64,000 bases of DNA from Prosthecomicrobium sp. N25 (GCF_037203705.1 NZ_JBBCAT010000001.1:779418-843417), one strand, 5' to 3'. Counted from the stretch's first letter, positions 40,870 through 50,715 are shown. A program made the numbers and translations. Notes: a model not told the origin generated them from the letters alone.

Positions 40870-41750
40870 GGGAGGGCGCTCCGCTCCGCCGCCACCGGCG
40901 CCGCGAGGCCGGCCTGCTTGGTCGTCAGGTGGCCGGGCGGCACGAAGGCGATCATCACGAGGCCGAGCGCGCCGACCACGATGCGCCACCATGCGAAGGG
41001 CGCGAAGCCGTGGCGCGACACGATGTCGAGGAACAGCTTGACGACGATCAGCCCGGCCACGAAGGCCGCCGCGAAGCCGAGCGCGATGAACTGCACCTCG
41101 CCGAGGTCGAGCGTCGCGCGGTTCTTGTAGAGGTCGTACGTGAAGGCGCCGACCATCGTCGGCATGGCGAGGAAGAAGGAGAACTCCGCCGCCGAGCGCT
41201 TGTCGGTGCCCATCAGGAGCGCACCCGCGATGGTCGAGCCGGAGCGCGACACGCCCGGGATGAGTGCCAGGCACTGGCAGAGCCCGATGCGGAACGACAG
41301 CCCGAGCGGGTAGCTCATCACGTCGGTATAGCGCGGCTTCAGGTGCATCCGGTCGATCAGGAGCAGGATGATGCCGCCGACGATCAGCGCGATGCAGATC
41401 GTCGTGGGTGATTCGAACAGGATCGTCTTGATGAAGCCGTGCAGCCCCGCGCCGATCACGGCCGCCGGCAGAAAGGCGAGCAGGATGCCGATGACGAAGC
41501 GTCGCGCCCCCGGGTCGCTCGGCAGCGCCAGCGCGATGGCGAGGAGCTTGCGGAAGTAGACGAGCAGGATTGCCAGGATGGCGCCGAGCTGGATCAGGAC
41601 CACGAAGGTCTTCCAGCTCGCGCCCTCGCCGTCCACGCCGAGAAAATGGCCGAGCAGCAGGAGATGGCCGGTCGAGGAGACGGGCAGGAACTCGGTGAGA
41701 CCTTCCACGGCGCCGAACACCAGCGCCTCGACCACGCGATCGATATTCAT
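40866..41750 (-). CDS. uppP: Undecaprenyl-diphosphatase (BacA/UppP)
   Basis: The 294-residue membrane enzyme dephosphorylates undecaprenyl diphosphate so that the carrier lipid can be reused in peptidoglycan synthesis. The family motifs [20 protein letters not shown] near the N-terminus and [14 protein letters not shown] in the middle are complete. About eight hydrophobic helices are visible. Its stop overlaps the end of the caspase gene on the other strand by four bases. Confidence 0.95.
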   Translation of the reverse strand: MNIDRVVEALVFGAVEGLTEFLPVSSTGHLLLLGHFLGVDGEGASWKTFVVLIQLGAILAILLVYFRKLLAIALALPSDPGARRFVIGILLAFLPAAVIGAGLHGFIKTILFESPTTICIALIVGGIILLLIDRMHLKPRYTDVMSYPLGLSFRIGLCQCLALIPGVSRSGSTIAGALLMGTDKRSAAEFSFFLAMPTMVGAFTYDLYKNRATLDLGEVQFIALGFAAAFVAGLIVVKLFLDIVSRHGFAPFAWWRIVVGALGLVMIAFVPPGHLTTKQAGLAAPVAAERSALP

Positions 41751-41927
41751 TCAGGAAACCTCATCGGAAAAAGCGGAGCCGGCGGCGAAGCAGGGTTGTT
41801 CACGGCCCGCGCGGGCTCTATACCCGATCCCCGCCCGAATGGCCAAGTCGGCCGGTTCCCTCGCGGCCGGCGGGCGCGGCTCCGCCCGGCGCCGGGGCGG
41901 CCGAACCGTACGAACGTGGCGGTCCGC

Positions 41928-42620
41928 ATGCTGAAAGTCTTCCATCATCCCTTCTCGGCGAGTTCGCGCTTCGTCCGCCTGATCACGGCCGAGTACGGGA
42001 TCCAGTCCGAGTTCGTGGTCGAGCGCCCCTGGGAACGTCGCCGCGAGTTCCTGCTCATGAACCCGGCCGGCACGCTGCCCGTGCTCAGCGAGAACGGCGG
42101 CCCGCCAATCTGCGGCCCCGGCCCGATCATGGAGTACATCGACGAGACTCGCGGCTACGCCATGGCGGAGCGCCGGCTGATGCCCAACCATGCCGAGATC
42201 CGCGCCGAGGTGCGCCGGCTCGTCGAATGGTTCCTGGGCAAGTTCGAGGGCGAGGTGACCGGCTACCTGGTCAACGAGAAGATCTACAAGCTCGAGATGC
42301 CGCGCGACGCCGGCGGCGGCGCCCCGGATTCGGCCGTGCTGCGGGCCGCCCGCGCCAACATCAAGCATCATCTGAAATATGTCGGCTACCTCGCCGGCAC
42401 GCGTGACTGGCTCGCCGGCCCGAAGCTCTCCTTCGCCGACCTCGCCGCCGCCGCGACGCTCTCCTGCGCCGACTACCTGGGCGAGGTCCCCTGGGAGGAC
42501 GACGAGCAGGCCAAGCACTGGTACAGCCGCGTCAAGTCGCGCCCGTCCTTCCGGCCGATCCTCGCCGACCGGCTCCTCGCCATGCCGCCGGCCTCCCACT
42601 ACGCCGACCTGGATTTCTGA
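41928..42620 (+). CDS. fzlA: GST-fold protein of the FzlA type
   Basis: The 230-residue protein has an N-terminal thioredoxin-like GST domain (FHHPFSASSRFVRLITAEYG, then NPAGTLPVLSENGGP) and a helical C-terminal domain with ARANIKHHLKYVGYLAGTRD and the ending PPASHYADLDF. The last segment matches FzlA, an FtsZ-binding GST-like protein of alphaproteobacteria that shapes the division ring. The GST active-site residues are atypical, in line with a structural role. The following cmk starts four bases after its stop. Confidence 0.7.
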   Translation: MLKVFHHPFSASSRFVRLITAEYGIQSEFVVERPWERRREFLLMNPAGTLPVLSENGGPPICGPGPIMEYIDETRGYAMAERRLMPNHAEIRAEVRRLVEWFLGKFEGEVTGYLVNEKIYKLEMPRDAGGGAPDSAVLRAARANIKHHLKYVGYLAGTRDWLAGPKLSFADLAAAATLSCADYLGEVPWEDDEQAKHWYSRVKSRPSFRPILADRLLAMPPASHYADLDF

Positions 42621-42624
42621 GCCG

Positions 42625-43263
42625 ATGGCCTCCGGCAAGCCCTTCGTCATCGCCATCGACGGCCCCGCCGCGGCCGGCAAGGGCACGCTCGCCGAGCGTC
42701 TTGCCGCCCATTACGGCCTCGCCTACCTCGATACCGGCCTCCTCTACCGCGCGATCGGCCGCCTGATGGCCGACCGCGGCTTCGACCTCGACGATCCGGT
42801 GATCGCCGGCCAGATCGCCGAGGCGCTCGACCCGGAGGACCTCACGCACCCGGGCCTGCGCGGCCGCGAGGCCGGCGAGTTCGCCTCCCGGGTCGCCGTG
42901 CACCCGTCGGTCCGCTCCGCCCTCGTCGCCTTCCAGCGCGGCTTCGCGGGCCGCGCACCCGGCGCGGTCCTGGACGGCCGCGACATCGGCACGGTCATCT
43001 GCCCGGACGCCGACGTGAAGATCTTCGTCACCGCCTCGCCGGAGGTCCGCGCCCGCCGCCGCACCGACGAACTCGCCGCCAAGGGCCGCGACGTCGACTA
43101 CGAGCGCATCCTCGCCGAGGTCCGCGAGCGCGACGCCCGGGATTCGGGCCGCGCGACCGCGCCCCTCAAGGCCGCCGACGACGCCGTCATCCTCGATACC
43201 AGCGCCCTCGACCGGGAAGGCGCCTTCCGGGCCGCCGTGGCGATTGTCGACGCCCGCCGCTGA
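42625..43263 (+). CDS. cmk: Cytidylate kinase
   Basis: The 212-residue enzyme phosphorylates CMP and dCMP. It has the P-loop GPAAAGKGTLAERL at the N-terminus, YLDTGLLYRAIGRLM, DGRDIGTVICPDADVKIFV and the lid segment ARRRTDELAAKGRDVDYERI. The ATG is the first after the fzlA-like stop. In alphaproteobacteria cmk usually sits next to rpsA, as here. Confidence 0.95.
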   Translation: MASGKPFVIAIDGPAAAGKGTLAERLAAHYGLAYLDTGLLYRAIGRLMADRGFDLDDPVIAGQIAEALDPEDLTHPGLRGREAGEFASRVAVHPSVRSALVAFQRGFAGRAPGAVLDGRDIGTVICPDADVKIFVTASPEVRARRRTDELAAKGRDVDYERILAEVRERDARDSGRATAPLKAADDAVILDTSALDREGAFRAAVAIVDARR

Positions 43264-43599
43264 CATCCCGCGCCGAGGATGGCGGCCCGTGGCGATCCTA
43301 GGCCGCGCCGCCTTGCCCCGTGGCCGCAAAGCCGCTATATCCCACCGCGTTTTCGAGCGGGCGCCCCGGCCGGGGCGTGTCCGTGCGCGCCGGGGCAACC
43401 GCGGGTCCGAACCCTGCTCCCCACGCGCGGATCCCTCGCAGAAGACGGGAAGTGTGGTCTCGACTGTCGTTCGCCAGCGCCGGCTCGCGGGAGCTTTCCC
43501 GCGGACGTTCCCTCCGTCCGGAGGGGCCGGGCGGCACCGGGGCCTTCGTCAACCCGAACCCGCCGGCGCATGCCGCGATCCGCGGCCCTAGGAGCGTTA
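43264..43599 (+). promoter_or_regulatory. Long leader between cmk and rpsA
   Basis: No gene is seen in these 336 bases. The length and GC-rich palindromic words (GCCCCGGCCGGGGC near 43362) suit an rpsA promoter plus structured leader, but no known RNA motif is recognised. Confidence 0.4.
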
Positions 43600-45297
43600 A
43601 TGTCTCAACTGAACCCCACCCGCGAGGATTTCGCGGCCCTTCTCGAAGAGTCCTACACCGGCGGCGAGCTGTTCGAAGGCACCGTCGTCAAGGGCACCAT
43701 CGTGGCCATCGAGAAGGACCTCGCGGTCATCGACGTCGGCCTCAAGGTCGAGGGCCGCGTGGCCCTGAAGGAATTCGGCGTCCAGGCGCGCGACGGCGCC
43801 CTCAAGGTCGGCGACATCGTCGAGGTCTATCTCGACCGCGTCGAGAACGCGCTCGGCGAGGCTGTCATCAGCCGCGAGAAGGCGCGCCGCGAGGAGAGCT
43901 GGACCCGCCTCGAGGAGGCCTTCAACAAGAACGAGAAGGTCACCGGCATCATCTTCAACCAGGTCAAGGGCGGCTTCACGGTCGACCTCGACGGCGCCGT
44001 GGCGTTCCTGCCGCGCTCCCAGGTGGACATCCGCCCGGTCCGCGACGTCGGCCCGCTGATGCACATCCCGCAGCCCTTCCAGATCCTCAAGATGGACAAG
44101 CGCCGCGGCAACATCGTCGTGTCGCGCCGGACCGTCCTCGAGGAGACCCGCGCGGAGCAGCGCTCCGAGCTCGTCCAGAGCCTGCAGGAGGGCCAGATCG
44201 TCGACGGCGTGGTCAAGAACATCACCGACTACGGTGCGTTCGTGGACCTCGGCGGCATCGACGGCCTGCTGCACGTCACCGACATCGCCTGGCGCCGCAT
44301 CAACCATCCGAGCGAGGTCCTCTCGATCGGCCAGACCGTGCGCGTCCAGATCATCCGCGTGAACCCCGAGACCCACCGCATCTCCCTCGGCATGAAGCAG
44401 CTCGAGGCGGATCCGTGGGAGGGCATCGCCGCCAAGTACCCGGTCGGCACCAAGTTCACCGGCCGCGTGACCAACATCACCGACTACGGCGCCTTCGTGG
44501 AGCTGGAGCCGGGGATCGAGGGCCTGATCCACGTCTCCGAGATGTCCTGGACCAAGAAGAACGTCCACCCGGGCAAGATCGTCTCCACCTCCCAGGAGGT
44601 CGAGGTGATGGTGCTCGAGGTCGATCCGGTCAAGCGCCGCATCTCGCTCGGCCTGAAGCAGACCCTGGCGAACCCCTGGGAGAGCTTCGTGGACAAGCAC
44701 CCGATCGGGTCGGTGGTCGAGGGCGAGGTCAAGAACAAGACCGAGTTCGGCCTCTTCGTCGGCCTCGACGGCGACGTGGACGGCATGGTCCACCTCTCCG
44801 ACCTCGACTGGAACCGTCCGGGCGAGCAGGTCATCGAGGAGTTCCGCCGCGGCGACAAGATCAAGGCCGTGGTCCTCGACGTCGATGTCGAGAAGGAGCG
44901 CATCTCCCTCGGCGTCAAGCAGCTCGCCGGCGACCCCTTCGAGAAGGCGGGCGACCTGCGCCGCGGCTCGATCGTCACCTGCGAGATCCTCGAGGTGAAG
45001 GACTCCGGCCTGGAGGTGAAGATCGTGGACACCGAGTTCACGACCTTCATCAAGCGGTCCGAGCTCAGCCGTGACCGCGGCGAGCAGCGTCCCGAGCGCT
45101 TCGCCGCCGGCGAGCGTGTCGACGCCCGCGTGGTCCAGTTCGACCGCAAGACCCGCAAGGTCCAGGTGTCGATCAAGGCCCTCGAAGTCGCGGAAGAGAA
45201 GGAGGCGATCGCCCAGTTCGGTTCGTCCGACTCGGGCGCCTCGCTCGGCGACATCCTCGGCGCGGCCCTCAAGGCCCGCCAGGACGGCGACAAGTAA
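43600..45297 (+). CDS. rpsA: 30S ribosomal protein S1
   Basis: The 565-residue protein has six S1 RNA-binding domains. The repeats are visible in phrases such as VVKNITDYGAFVDLGGIDGL, VTNITDYGAFVELEPGIEGL and HRISLGMKQLEADPWEGI. S1 brings mRNA to the 30S subunit. The ATG at 43600 has GGAG seven bases upstream and starts the usual MSQLNPTREDF. A strong terminator follows, so the unit ends here. Confidence 0.98.
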   Translation: MSQLNPTREDFAALLEESYTGGELFEGTVVKGTIVAIEKDLAVIDVGLKVEGRVALKEFGVQARDGALKVGDIVEVYLDRVENALGEAVISREKARREESWTRLEEAFNKNEKVTGIIFNQVKGGFTVDLDGAVAFLPRSQVDIRPVRDVGPLMHIPQPFQILKMDKRRGNIVVSRRTVLEETRAEQRSELVQSLQEGQIVDGVVKNITDYGAFVDLGGIDGLLHVTDIAWRRINHPSEVLSIGQTVRVQIIRVNPETHRISLGMKQLEADPWEGIAAKYPVGTKFTGRVTNITDYGAFVELEPGIEGLIHVSEMSWTKKNVHPGKIVSTSQEVEVMVLEVDPVKRRISLGLKQTLANPWESFVDKHPIGSVVEGEVKNKTEFGLFVGLDGDVDGMVHLSDLDWNRPGEQVIEEFRRGDKIKAVVLDVDVEKERISLGVKQLAGDPFEKAGDLRRGSIVTCEILEVKDSGLEVKIVDTEFTTFIKRSELSRDRGEQRPERFAAGERVDARVVQFDRKTRKVQVSIKALEVAEEKEAIAQFGSSDSGASLGDILGAALKARQDGDK

Positions 45298-45350
45298 GAC
45301 CCGGGGACAAGCGCGAGGCCGCGGGCCTCACGCCGACTTCCCGCGACTGT

Positions 45351-45394
45351 GACCGGAGCGTGGCCCGACCGCCGCGCTCCGGTCTTTCGTTTTG
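45351..45394 (+). terminator. Rho-independent terminator of rpsA
   Basis: GACCGGAGCG (45351-45360) pairs perfectly with CGCTCCGGTC (45375-45384) across a 14-base loop and is followed by TTTCGTTTTG. Confidence 0.85.
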
Positions 45395-45485
45395 TGGTCC
45401 CGTGCTGCCATGATGGCCCGATCGCCGCGCGCCCGTGAGGCGCGACCCGGTTTTCCCGGGGTCCGGCGGATTTGAGGAGGATGGC

Positions 45486-46448
45486 ATGGGCGATCCGATA
45501 GCCCTCGACGGTCCCGTGGGCCTCCGCTTCCGCACCCAGAACGTCGCGAACACGAACATCGACCAGCAACGGGTGATCTACCTGCTGGCCTCGATCCCCT
45601 CCTCGGAGGGCGGCATGGGGGACGAGTGGGCCGTCCAGCCGCTCGCCGGGCCGGACCGCCAGTGCCCCAAGCACGTCGCCGACGCGATCTGGAAATTCCA
45701 GTCCTTCTGGAAGGCCAGGGGCGTCTTCCGGCACATCGACGGGGTCGTCGACCCGGGGATGAACACGCTCCGGCAGATGAACAAGCTCGCCGGCAACGCG
45801 GTCCCGCCGGGCCCCGCCCCGAACGCTCCCGATCCGAAGACGAGCGCCGAGGGCGCCAAGCCGCTGGCCGCCGCGCTCGTCGCCGACGCCGTCGGGGCCA
45901 TCCTCCAATATGCCCTGTCGGCCATGAACGGGTTCGACATGCCCCGCTCCCCGCTGATCCGCACGGCCCTGGAGACGCATTTCCGCTTCGGCACGGACGG
46001 GGGCGGACGGGCGGAGAACGATCTCCTCGACGTGATCCTGGCCAACTACCGGGAGGTCCAGGGCGTCTTCCAGAACAGCGGGACGATCTGGCGGTCCGCC
46101 ACCGAGAGCGAGTGGAAGGCCGACACCGGCAAGACCGACCCGGCGGGCATGGACCCGGCCTATGCGGTCCACCGCAGCTACATCAAGTTCACGCCGGCCT
46201 TCCGTCCCTGGGATCCCGACCGGCGTCAGGGCCAGGGCCCGCAGAGCGCCGCCGCCATCCTGATCCACGAGAGCATCCACTACGTCGACCGCGGCGCGCC
46301 GGACTTCGCCTACGAATGGCAGCCGAACTACGAGTTCCTGACCATCGACGAGGCCATCCACAACCCGTCGAGCTATGCGAGCTTCGCGGCCCACATCCGC
46401 CGAGGCTTCGACCGCCCGCGCCCCGGCGCCGGCAACCCGTCGCTCTGA
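45486..46448 (+). CDS. Peptidoglycan-binding-like plus aspzincin-like metalloprotease
   Basis: The 320-residue protein has no signal peptide. Its first 110 residues (VADAIWKFQSFWKARGVFRH, then IDGVVDPGMNTLRQMNKLAG) look like a peptidoglycan-binding-type module. The C-terminal part carries a zincin motif: H261, E262 and H265 (ILIHESIHYVDRG), then D273 in APDFAYEW and a downstream IHNPSSYASFAAHI. The HExxH plus Asp spacing and the N-x-x-S-Y-A-x-F-A element resemble M35-type aspzincins such as lysine-specific metalloendopeptidases. GGAGG upstream sets the ATG at 45486. It stands alone between rpsA and sppA; an effector or toxin role is inferred, not shown. Confidence 0.6.
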   Translation: MGDPIALDGPVGLRFRTQNVANTNIDQQRVIYLLASIPSSEGGMGDEWAVQPLAGPDRQCPKHVADAIWKFQSFWKARGVFRHIDGVVDPGMNTLRQMNKLAGNAVPPGPAPNAPDPKTSAEGAKPLAAALVADAVGAILQYALSAMNGFDMPRSPLIRTALETHFRFGTDGGGRAENDLLDVILANYREVQGVFQNSGTIWRSATESEWKADTGKTDPAGMDPAYAVHRSYIKFTPAFRPWDPDRRQGQGPQSAAAILIHESIHYVDRGAPDFAYEWQPNYEFLTIDEAIHNPSSYASFAAHIRRGFDRPRPGAGNPSL

Positions 46449-46534
46449 CCGTCGGTCCCGGCCGGCCCCCTGCGCGCTGCACCCTTGCCGCTCCTGCCCG
46501 CGGCTGCTACCCCTCGTGGCCCTGGAGGCCATGC

Positions 46535-47527
46535 ATGTCACTCGATCCCGACGTCATTCTCGACCGGCGCCGCCTCAAGCGGAAGCTCGGCTTCTGGCGC
46601 ATCGCGGCCTTCGTGGCCGTGGCCGTCGCCCTTGTCGTCGGCCTCGCGGAGTCGGGCACCCTGAAGGGCGTCTTCGAGCGGTCCGCCCCGCACGTCGCCC
46701 GCGTCACCATCTCGGGCTTCATCCGCCCGGACCGGAACTTCGACGAGATGCTGGAGCGCATCGCCAAGTCAAGCTCGGTCAAGGGCGTCATCGTCGAGAT
46801 CAACAGTCCCGGCGGCGCGACCTCGGGCGGCGAGGCCCTCTACGAAGGCCTGCGCAAGCTGTCGGCCAAGAAGCCGGTCGTCACCCACGTCGACAGCCTG
46901 GCGGCCTCCGCGGGCTACATGGCCGCGCTCGGCACCGACCAGATCGTCGTCCGCCGCAGCGCCATCACGGGCTCGATCGGCGTGCTCGCCCAGTGGGCGG
47001 ACGTGTCCGAACTGATGGGCCGCCTCGGCATCAAGCTGGAGGAGGTGAAGTCCTCGCCCCTGAAGGCCGAGCCGACCCCCTTCAAGCCGGCCTCGCCGGA
47101 GGCCAAGGCCGCCATCGAGTCCATGATCCGCGACAGCTACGGCTGGTTCGTCGGCCTGGTCGCCGAGCGCCGCGGCCTCTCCCCCGAGGCGGCCCGCGCG
47201 ATCGGCGACGGCCGCGTCTTCACCGGCGCCCAGGCACTCGAGGCGAAGCTCGTCGACCAGCTCGGCGGTCCCGAGGTGGCGCAGCGCTGGCTCGAGACCG
47301 CCCGGGGCGTGCCGAAGGACCTCCCGGTCCGCGACTGGAAGCCGCGCGACGAAGGGGGCGTCTGGCCGCTGTCCCAATCCCTCGCCGCCTCCGCGACCCG
47401 CGGCGTCCTCTCGGCCCTCGGCCTCGACGGCCTGGCCGACCGTGCCCTCGCGCTTGACGGTCTGACCTCCGTTTGGCACCCTGCTCTTTCTGAAAAAACC
47501 AATGATTTCGGGGGGATTGGGCGATGA
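46535..47527 (+). CDS. sppA: Signal peptide peptidase SppA-like S49 protease
   Basis: The 330-residue protein has an N-terminal membrane anchor ([20 protein letters not shown]) and an S49 protease domain. Key features are [19 protein letters not shown], the nucleophile in [14 protein letters not shown], and the Lys region in [16 protein letters not shown] and [16 protein letters not shown]. It cleaves leftover signal peptides in the membrane. CTGGAGG precedes the ATG. Its stop overlaps the ihfB start, so the two are co-transcribed. Confidence 0.9.
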   Translation: MSLDPDVILDRRRLKRKLGFWRIAAFVAVAVALVVGLAESGTLKGVFERSAPHVARVTISGFIRPDRNFDEMLERIAKSSSVKGVIVEINSPGGATSGGEALYEGLRKLSAKKPVVTHVDSLAASAGYMAALGTDQIVVRRSAITGSIGVLAQWADVSELMGRLGIKLEEVKSSPLKAEPTPFKPASPEAKAAIESMIRDSYGWFVGLVAERRGLSPEAARAIGDGRVFTGAQALEAKLVDQLGGPEVAQRWLETARGVPKDLPVRDWKPRDEGGVWPLSQSLAASATRGVLSALGLDGLADRALALDGLTSVWHPALSEKTNDFGGIGR

Positions 47528-47820
47528 TCAAATCGGAGCTCGTGCAGCGTCTGGCAGAACGGAACCCGCACCTCTACCAGAGGGACGTCGAGCACATCGT
47601 GAACGCCGTCCTCGACGAGGTCGGCAACGCGTTGATGCGCGGCGACCGGGTCGAATTGCGCGGCTTCGGTGCCTTCTCGGTCAAGAACCGCCCGTCTCGG
47701 ACGGGGCGGAACCCCCGCACCGGCCAGAAGGTTGCCGTGACCGAGAAATATGTGCCCTTCTTCAAGACCGGCAAGGAAATGCGCGAGCGGCTGAACAACG
47801 GCGTCGATCTCGGCGATTGA
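47524..47820 (+). CDS. ihfB: Integration host factor subunit beta
   Basis: The 98-residue protein is an HU/IHF DNA-bending subunit: [20 protein letters not shown], then [20 protein letters not shown] and [20 protein letters not shown]. The Arg/Pro beta arm is intact and IHF-beta features are clear. The start overlaps the sppA stop (ATGA). Confidence 0.95.
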   Translation: MIKSELVQRLAERNPHLYQRDVEHIVNAVLDEVGNALMRGDRVELRGFGAFSVKNRPSRTGRNPRTGQKVAVTEKYVPFFKTGKEMRERLNNGVDLGD

Positions 47821-47843
47821 CCGGCGCCCGCAAGGAGATCCGA

Positions 47844-48203
47844 ATGACTCGATTCCTCTGGTGGCTGATCGGCATCCCCGTGGGCATCATCCTCGTGACG
47901 CTCGCGGTCGCCAACCGCAAGTCCGTCACGGTGTCGCTCGACCCGTTCCAGCCCGACGCGCCGGCCCTCTCCTTCGCGCTCCCCCTGTTCCTGCTCTTCT
48001 TCAGCGTCCTGATGACCGGGGTCCTGCTCGGCGGCTGCGCCGTCTGGCTGAACCAGGGCCGCCATCGCAAGGCCGAGCGGCGCTGGCGCGAAGAGGCCGA
48101 CCGCCTGCGCTGGGAGCGCGAGCGGACCATCGAGCGCGACCGCGAGACCCGCCGCGCGTCCCTGGCGGCGCTGCCGGCCCCGAGCGATCGCCGGGCGGCC
48201 TGA
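47844..48203 (+). CDS. LapA-like DUF1049 membrane protein
   Basis: The 119-residue protein has two hydrophobic helices (WLIGIPVGIILVTLAVANRK and a second around FALPLFLLFFSVLMTGVLLG) followed by a basic coiled-coil tail. This matches the DUF1049/LapA family, which in E. coli helps LpxC and lipopolysaccharide assembly. Position right after ihfB is conserved in many proteobacteria. It starts 23 bases after ihfB with AAGGAG upstream. Confidence 0.8.
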   Translation: MTRFLWWLIGIPVGIILVTLAVANRKSVTVSLDPFQPDAPALSFALPLFLLFFSVLMTGVLLGGCAVWLNQGRHRKAERRWREEADRLRWERERTIERDRETRRASLAALPAPSDRRAA

Positions 48204-48320
48204 GCCCGCCGCCGGACGAACGCCCGGTCGTCGCCCCGTGTCGTCCGGCCGCCGAAGCACCGCTCGGGCGGGGCCGCGGCGTCGATCCCGAGCGAGGCCG
48301 GTCGCGGCCCGGAGCCAGCC

Positions 48321-49283
48321 ATGCGCGTCGTCGATGCCGACCAGGTCGGCCAGCTTCTCGTCTATCCCGACCTCGTCGACGGGCTGGAGGCCGCCTTCCG
48401 CTCGCCCGTCGTGATCCCCGTGCGACACCACCACCCGGTGGCGCGCGGCGGCGAGGCGGAGGCCATCCTGCTCCTCATGCCCGCCTGGGACGACACCGCC
48501 GAGGCGGTCGCCGATGGCGCACTCATGGGCGTCAAGATCGTCACCGTCGTGCCCGGCAACGCGGCCCGCGGCAAGGCCAGCGTGGTCGGCGCCTACGTGC
48601 TCCTGTCGGGCGTGACGGGCGAGCCCCTCGCGGTCCTGGACGGCACCCGCCTGACGCTCCGCCGGACCGCCGCGGCCTCGGCGCTCGCCGCCCGCCACCT
48701 CGCCCGGCCCGACGCCTCGCGCCTCGTCATGGTCGGCGCCGGCGCGCTCGCCCCGCACCTGATCGAGGCCCATGCCAGCGTGCGGCCGATCCGCGAGGTC
48801 CTCGTCTGGAATCACAGGCCCGAGAAGGCCGAAGCCCTGGCCGCCCGCCTCGACGGTCGGCCCTGGCGCGTCACCGCCACCCGGGACCTGGCGGCCGCCG
48901 TCGCCGGCGCCGACATCGTCTCCGCCGCGACGCTGTCGGCCGAGCCGCTCGTCCGCGGCGCCTGGCTCCGGCCGGGCACCCACGTCGACCTCGTCGGCGG
49001 CTTCACCCCGGAGATGCGCGAGAGCGACGACGAGGCGGTCCGGCGCGCCCGCATTTTCGTCGACACCCGGGCGGGCGCCCTCAAGGAGGCCGGCGACATC
49101 GTCCGTCCCCTCGCGGCGGGCGTGATCGCGCCCGAGGCCGTCGAGGCCGACCTGTTCGACCTCTGCGCCGGCCGGCATCCGGGCCGGGGCAGCGCGGAGG
49201 AGATCACGCTCTTCAAGTCCGTCGGCACCGCGCTGGAGGATCTCGCCGCGGCCCGCATGGTCTGGAGCCGCCTCGGCGGCTGA
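48321..49283 (+). CDS. Ornithine cyclodeaminase / mu-crystallin family protein
   Basis: The 320-residue protein has the NAD(P)-binding fold of this family: GVKIVTVVPGNAARGKASVV, LTLRRTAAASALAARHLARP, LVMVGAGALAPHLIEAHASV and GTHVDLVGGFTPEMRESDDE. Members deaminate ornithine, reduce imino acids or act as ketimine reductases, and the substrate cannot be told from sequence. The gene is full length and cytosolic. Confidence 0.8.
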   Translation: MRVVDADQVGQLLVYPDLVDGLEAAFRSPVVIPVRHHHPVARGGEAEAILLLMPAWDDTAEAVADGALMGVKIVTVVPGNAARGKASVVGAYVLLSGVTGEPLAVLDGTRLTLRRTAAASALAARHLARPDASRLVMVGAGALAPHLIEAHASVRPIREVLVWNHRPEKAEALAARLDGRPWRVTATRDLAAAVAGADIVSAATLSAEPLVRGAWLRPGTHVDLVGGFTPEMRESDDEAVRRARIFVDTRAGALKEAGDIVRPLAAGVIAPEAVEADLFDLCAGRHPGRGSAEEITLFKSVGTALEDLAAARMVWSRLGG

Positions 49284-49286
49284 GCC

Positions 49287-49670
49287 TCAGGCGTCCTGCG
49301 GCGCCGGGGTCATCCAGCCCATGGCGGCGCCGTTGCAATCGCGCACGATGACGATCCGGCCGACCCCGGGCACGTCCCAGGCGGGCCTCAGGACCGTGCC
49401 CCCGGCCGCCTCGACCCGTGCCGCCAGCGCGTCCACGTCCTCGACCGCCACATAGGGGAACCAGTGCTCGGGGATGCCGTCGAAGGCCGGCCCCGCCATG
49501 GTGAAGACGCCGGCGACCGGCGCCCCGTCCTGGCGCGCCACCCAGTAGGGCCCCTCCGGCATCGGCATCTCGTCGAAGGTCCAGCCCAAAAGCTCCCCGT
49601 AGAAGGCCCGGGCCGCGTCCGGGTTCCGGGTATTGAGCTCGTTCCACGTGAAGGTACCGTGCTTCCACAT
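49287..49670 (-). CDS. VOC-family (glyoxalase-like) protein
   Basis: The 127-residue product is a vicinal oxygen chelate protein with WNELNTRNPDAARAFYGELL and two further domain segments (VAGVFTMAGPAFDGIPEHW and VGRIVIVRDCNGAAMGWMTP). Members include glyoxalases and antibiotic-resistance proteins, and no specific substrate is clear. The ATG at 49670 starts the usual MWKHGTFTW; an upstream ATG at 49718 would add 16 residues without family resemblance. Confidence 0.8.
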   Translation of the reverse strand: MWKHGTFTWNELNTRNPDAARAFYGELLGWTFDEMPMPEGPYWVARQDGAPVAGVFTMAGPAFDGIPEHWFPYVAVEDVDALAARVEAAGGTVLRPAWDVPGVGRIVIVRDCNGAAMGWMTPAPQDA

Positions 49671-49767
49671 CGACTGCGTCCCCGCTCCTGCCCCCGGGCG
49701 AAGGTCGACGGCCTTCATGACCGCACGATGGCGGGGGGAGGGGATCGCAGGCTGGTCGGAAACAGGG

Positions 49768-50715
49768 TTACTGGATCGCTAACGGCGCCTGGGCCAGGTA
49801 GAGGATCCGCTTCTGCTCGACCCGGCCGCGCGCGACGGAATCGAGGATCAGCCCGCAGGCCGTGAACAGGAACGCGATCACCATCAGCCCCATGGCGAGC
49901 ACCGCCGTCGGCAGCCGCGGCACGAGCCCTGTCTCCAGGAAGACCGCCAGCACGGGCGTGGCGAGGGCGAGCGAGAGCGCCCCGAATAGGCCGGCGAGGA
50001 GGCCGAAGAACACGGCCGGCCGGGTCTCCTTCATCAGCATCGCGATCATCATGAGGATCCGGAAGCCGTCCCGGAAGGTGGACAGCTTGGAGTGCGAGCC
50101 CTCCGGCCGGCGGCCGTAGTCGAGCTCGAGCTCGGCGGTCGGCATCTTCAGCTGGCTCGCGTGCACGCTCATCTCGGTCTCGATCTCGAAGCCGGACGAG
50201 ACCGCCGGGAAGCTCTTGGCGAAGCGGCGCGTGAAGGCCCGGTAGCCCGAGAAGATGTCCGTGAAATCGCGGCCGAAGAGCCGGCCGTAGATCAGGTTGA
50301 ACACCCGGTTGCCGAAGGCGTGCCCTTCGCGGCCCGCATCCTCGTGCACCCCCCGCCGGGTGCCGACCACCATGTCGGCGCGCTCCTCGATCAGCTTGGC
50401 GATCAGCGCCGGCGCCGCAGCCGCGTCGTAGGTGCCGTCGCCGTCCGCCATCACGTAGATGTCGGCGTCGATGTCGGCGAACATGCGCCGGACCACGTTG
50501 CCCTTGCCCTGCCGGCGCTCGCGCACCACCCGGGCCCCCGCCCGCGCGGCGATCGTCGCGGTGTCGTCGCTCGAATTGTTGTCGAATACGAAGATGCGCG
50601 CGCGCGGCAAGGTCCTGCGGAAGTCCCGGACCACCTCGGCGATCGTCAAGGCTTCGTTGTAGCAGGGAATCAGGATCGCGATGTCCAGGCCGTCGAAAGC
50701 ATCCTGATCGGTCAT
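49768..50715 (-). CDS. Family 2 glycosyltransferase with C-terminal membrane helices
   Basis: The 315-residue protein starts with a GT-A fold (AILIPCYNEALTIAEVVRDF, DNNSSDDTATIAARAGARVV, and the DxD-type MADGDGTYDAAAAPALIAKL) and ends in two membrane helices around residues 235-300. It resembles dolichol-phosphate-mannose-synthase-like enzymes that charge polyprenyl phosphate with sugars for cell-wall polymers or lipid A. It has no partner genes nearby. Confidence 0.85.
   Translation of the reverse strand: MTDQDAFDGLDIAILIPCYNEALTIAEVVRDFRRTLPRARIFVFDNNSSDDTATIAARAGARVVRERRQGKGNVVRRMFADIDADIYVMADGDGTYDAAAAPALIAKLIEERADMVVGTRRGVHEDAGREGHAFGNRVFNLIYGRLFGRDFTDIFSGYRAFTRRFAKSFPAVSSGFEIETEMSVHASQLKMPTAELELDYGRRPEGSHSKLSTFRDGFRILMMIAMLMKETRPAVFFGLLAGLFGALSLALATPVLAVFLETGLVPRLPTAVLAMGLMVIAFLFTACGLILDSVARGRVEQKRILYLAQAPLAIQ

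Noticed and set aside
38806-41274. An 822-residue minus-strand open frame
   Set aside because: It lies antisense to the NDUFA9-like and caspase genes, and in another frame from uppP. Its composition is that of a GC-rich shadow frame with no family resemblance.
44484-46541. A 685-residue minus-strand open frame opposite rpsA
   Set aside because: It spans rpsA, its terminator and the aspzincin-like gene on the opposite strand, so it is a shadow.
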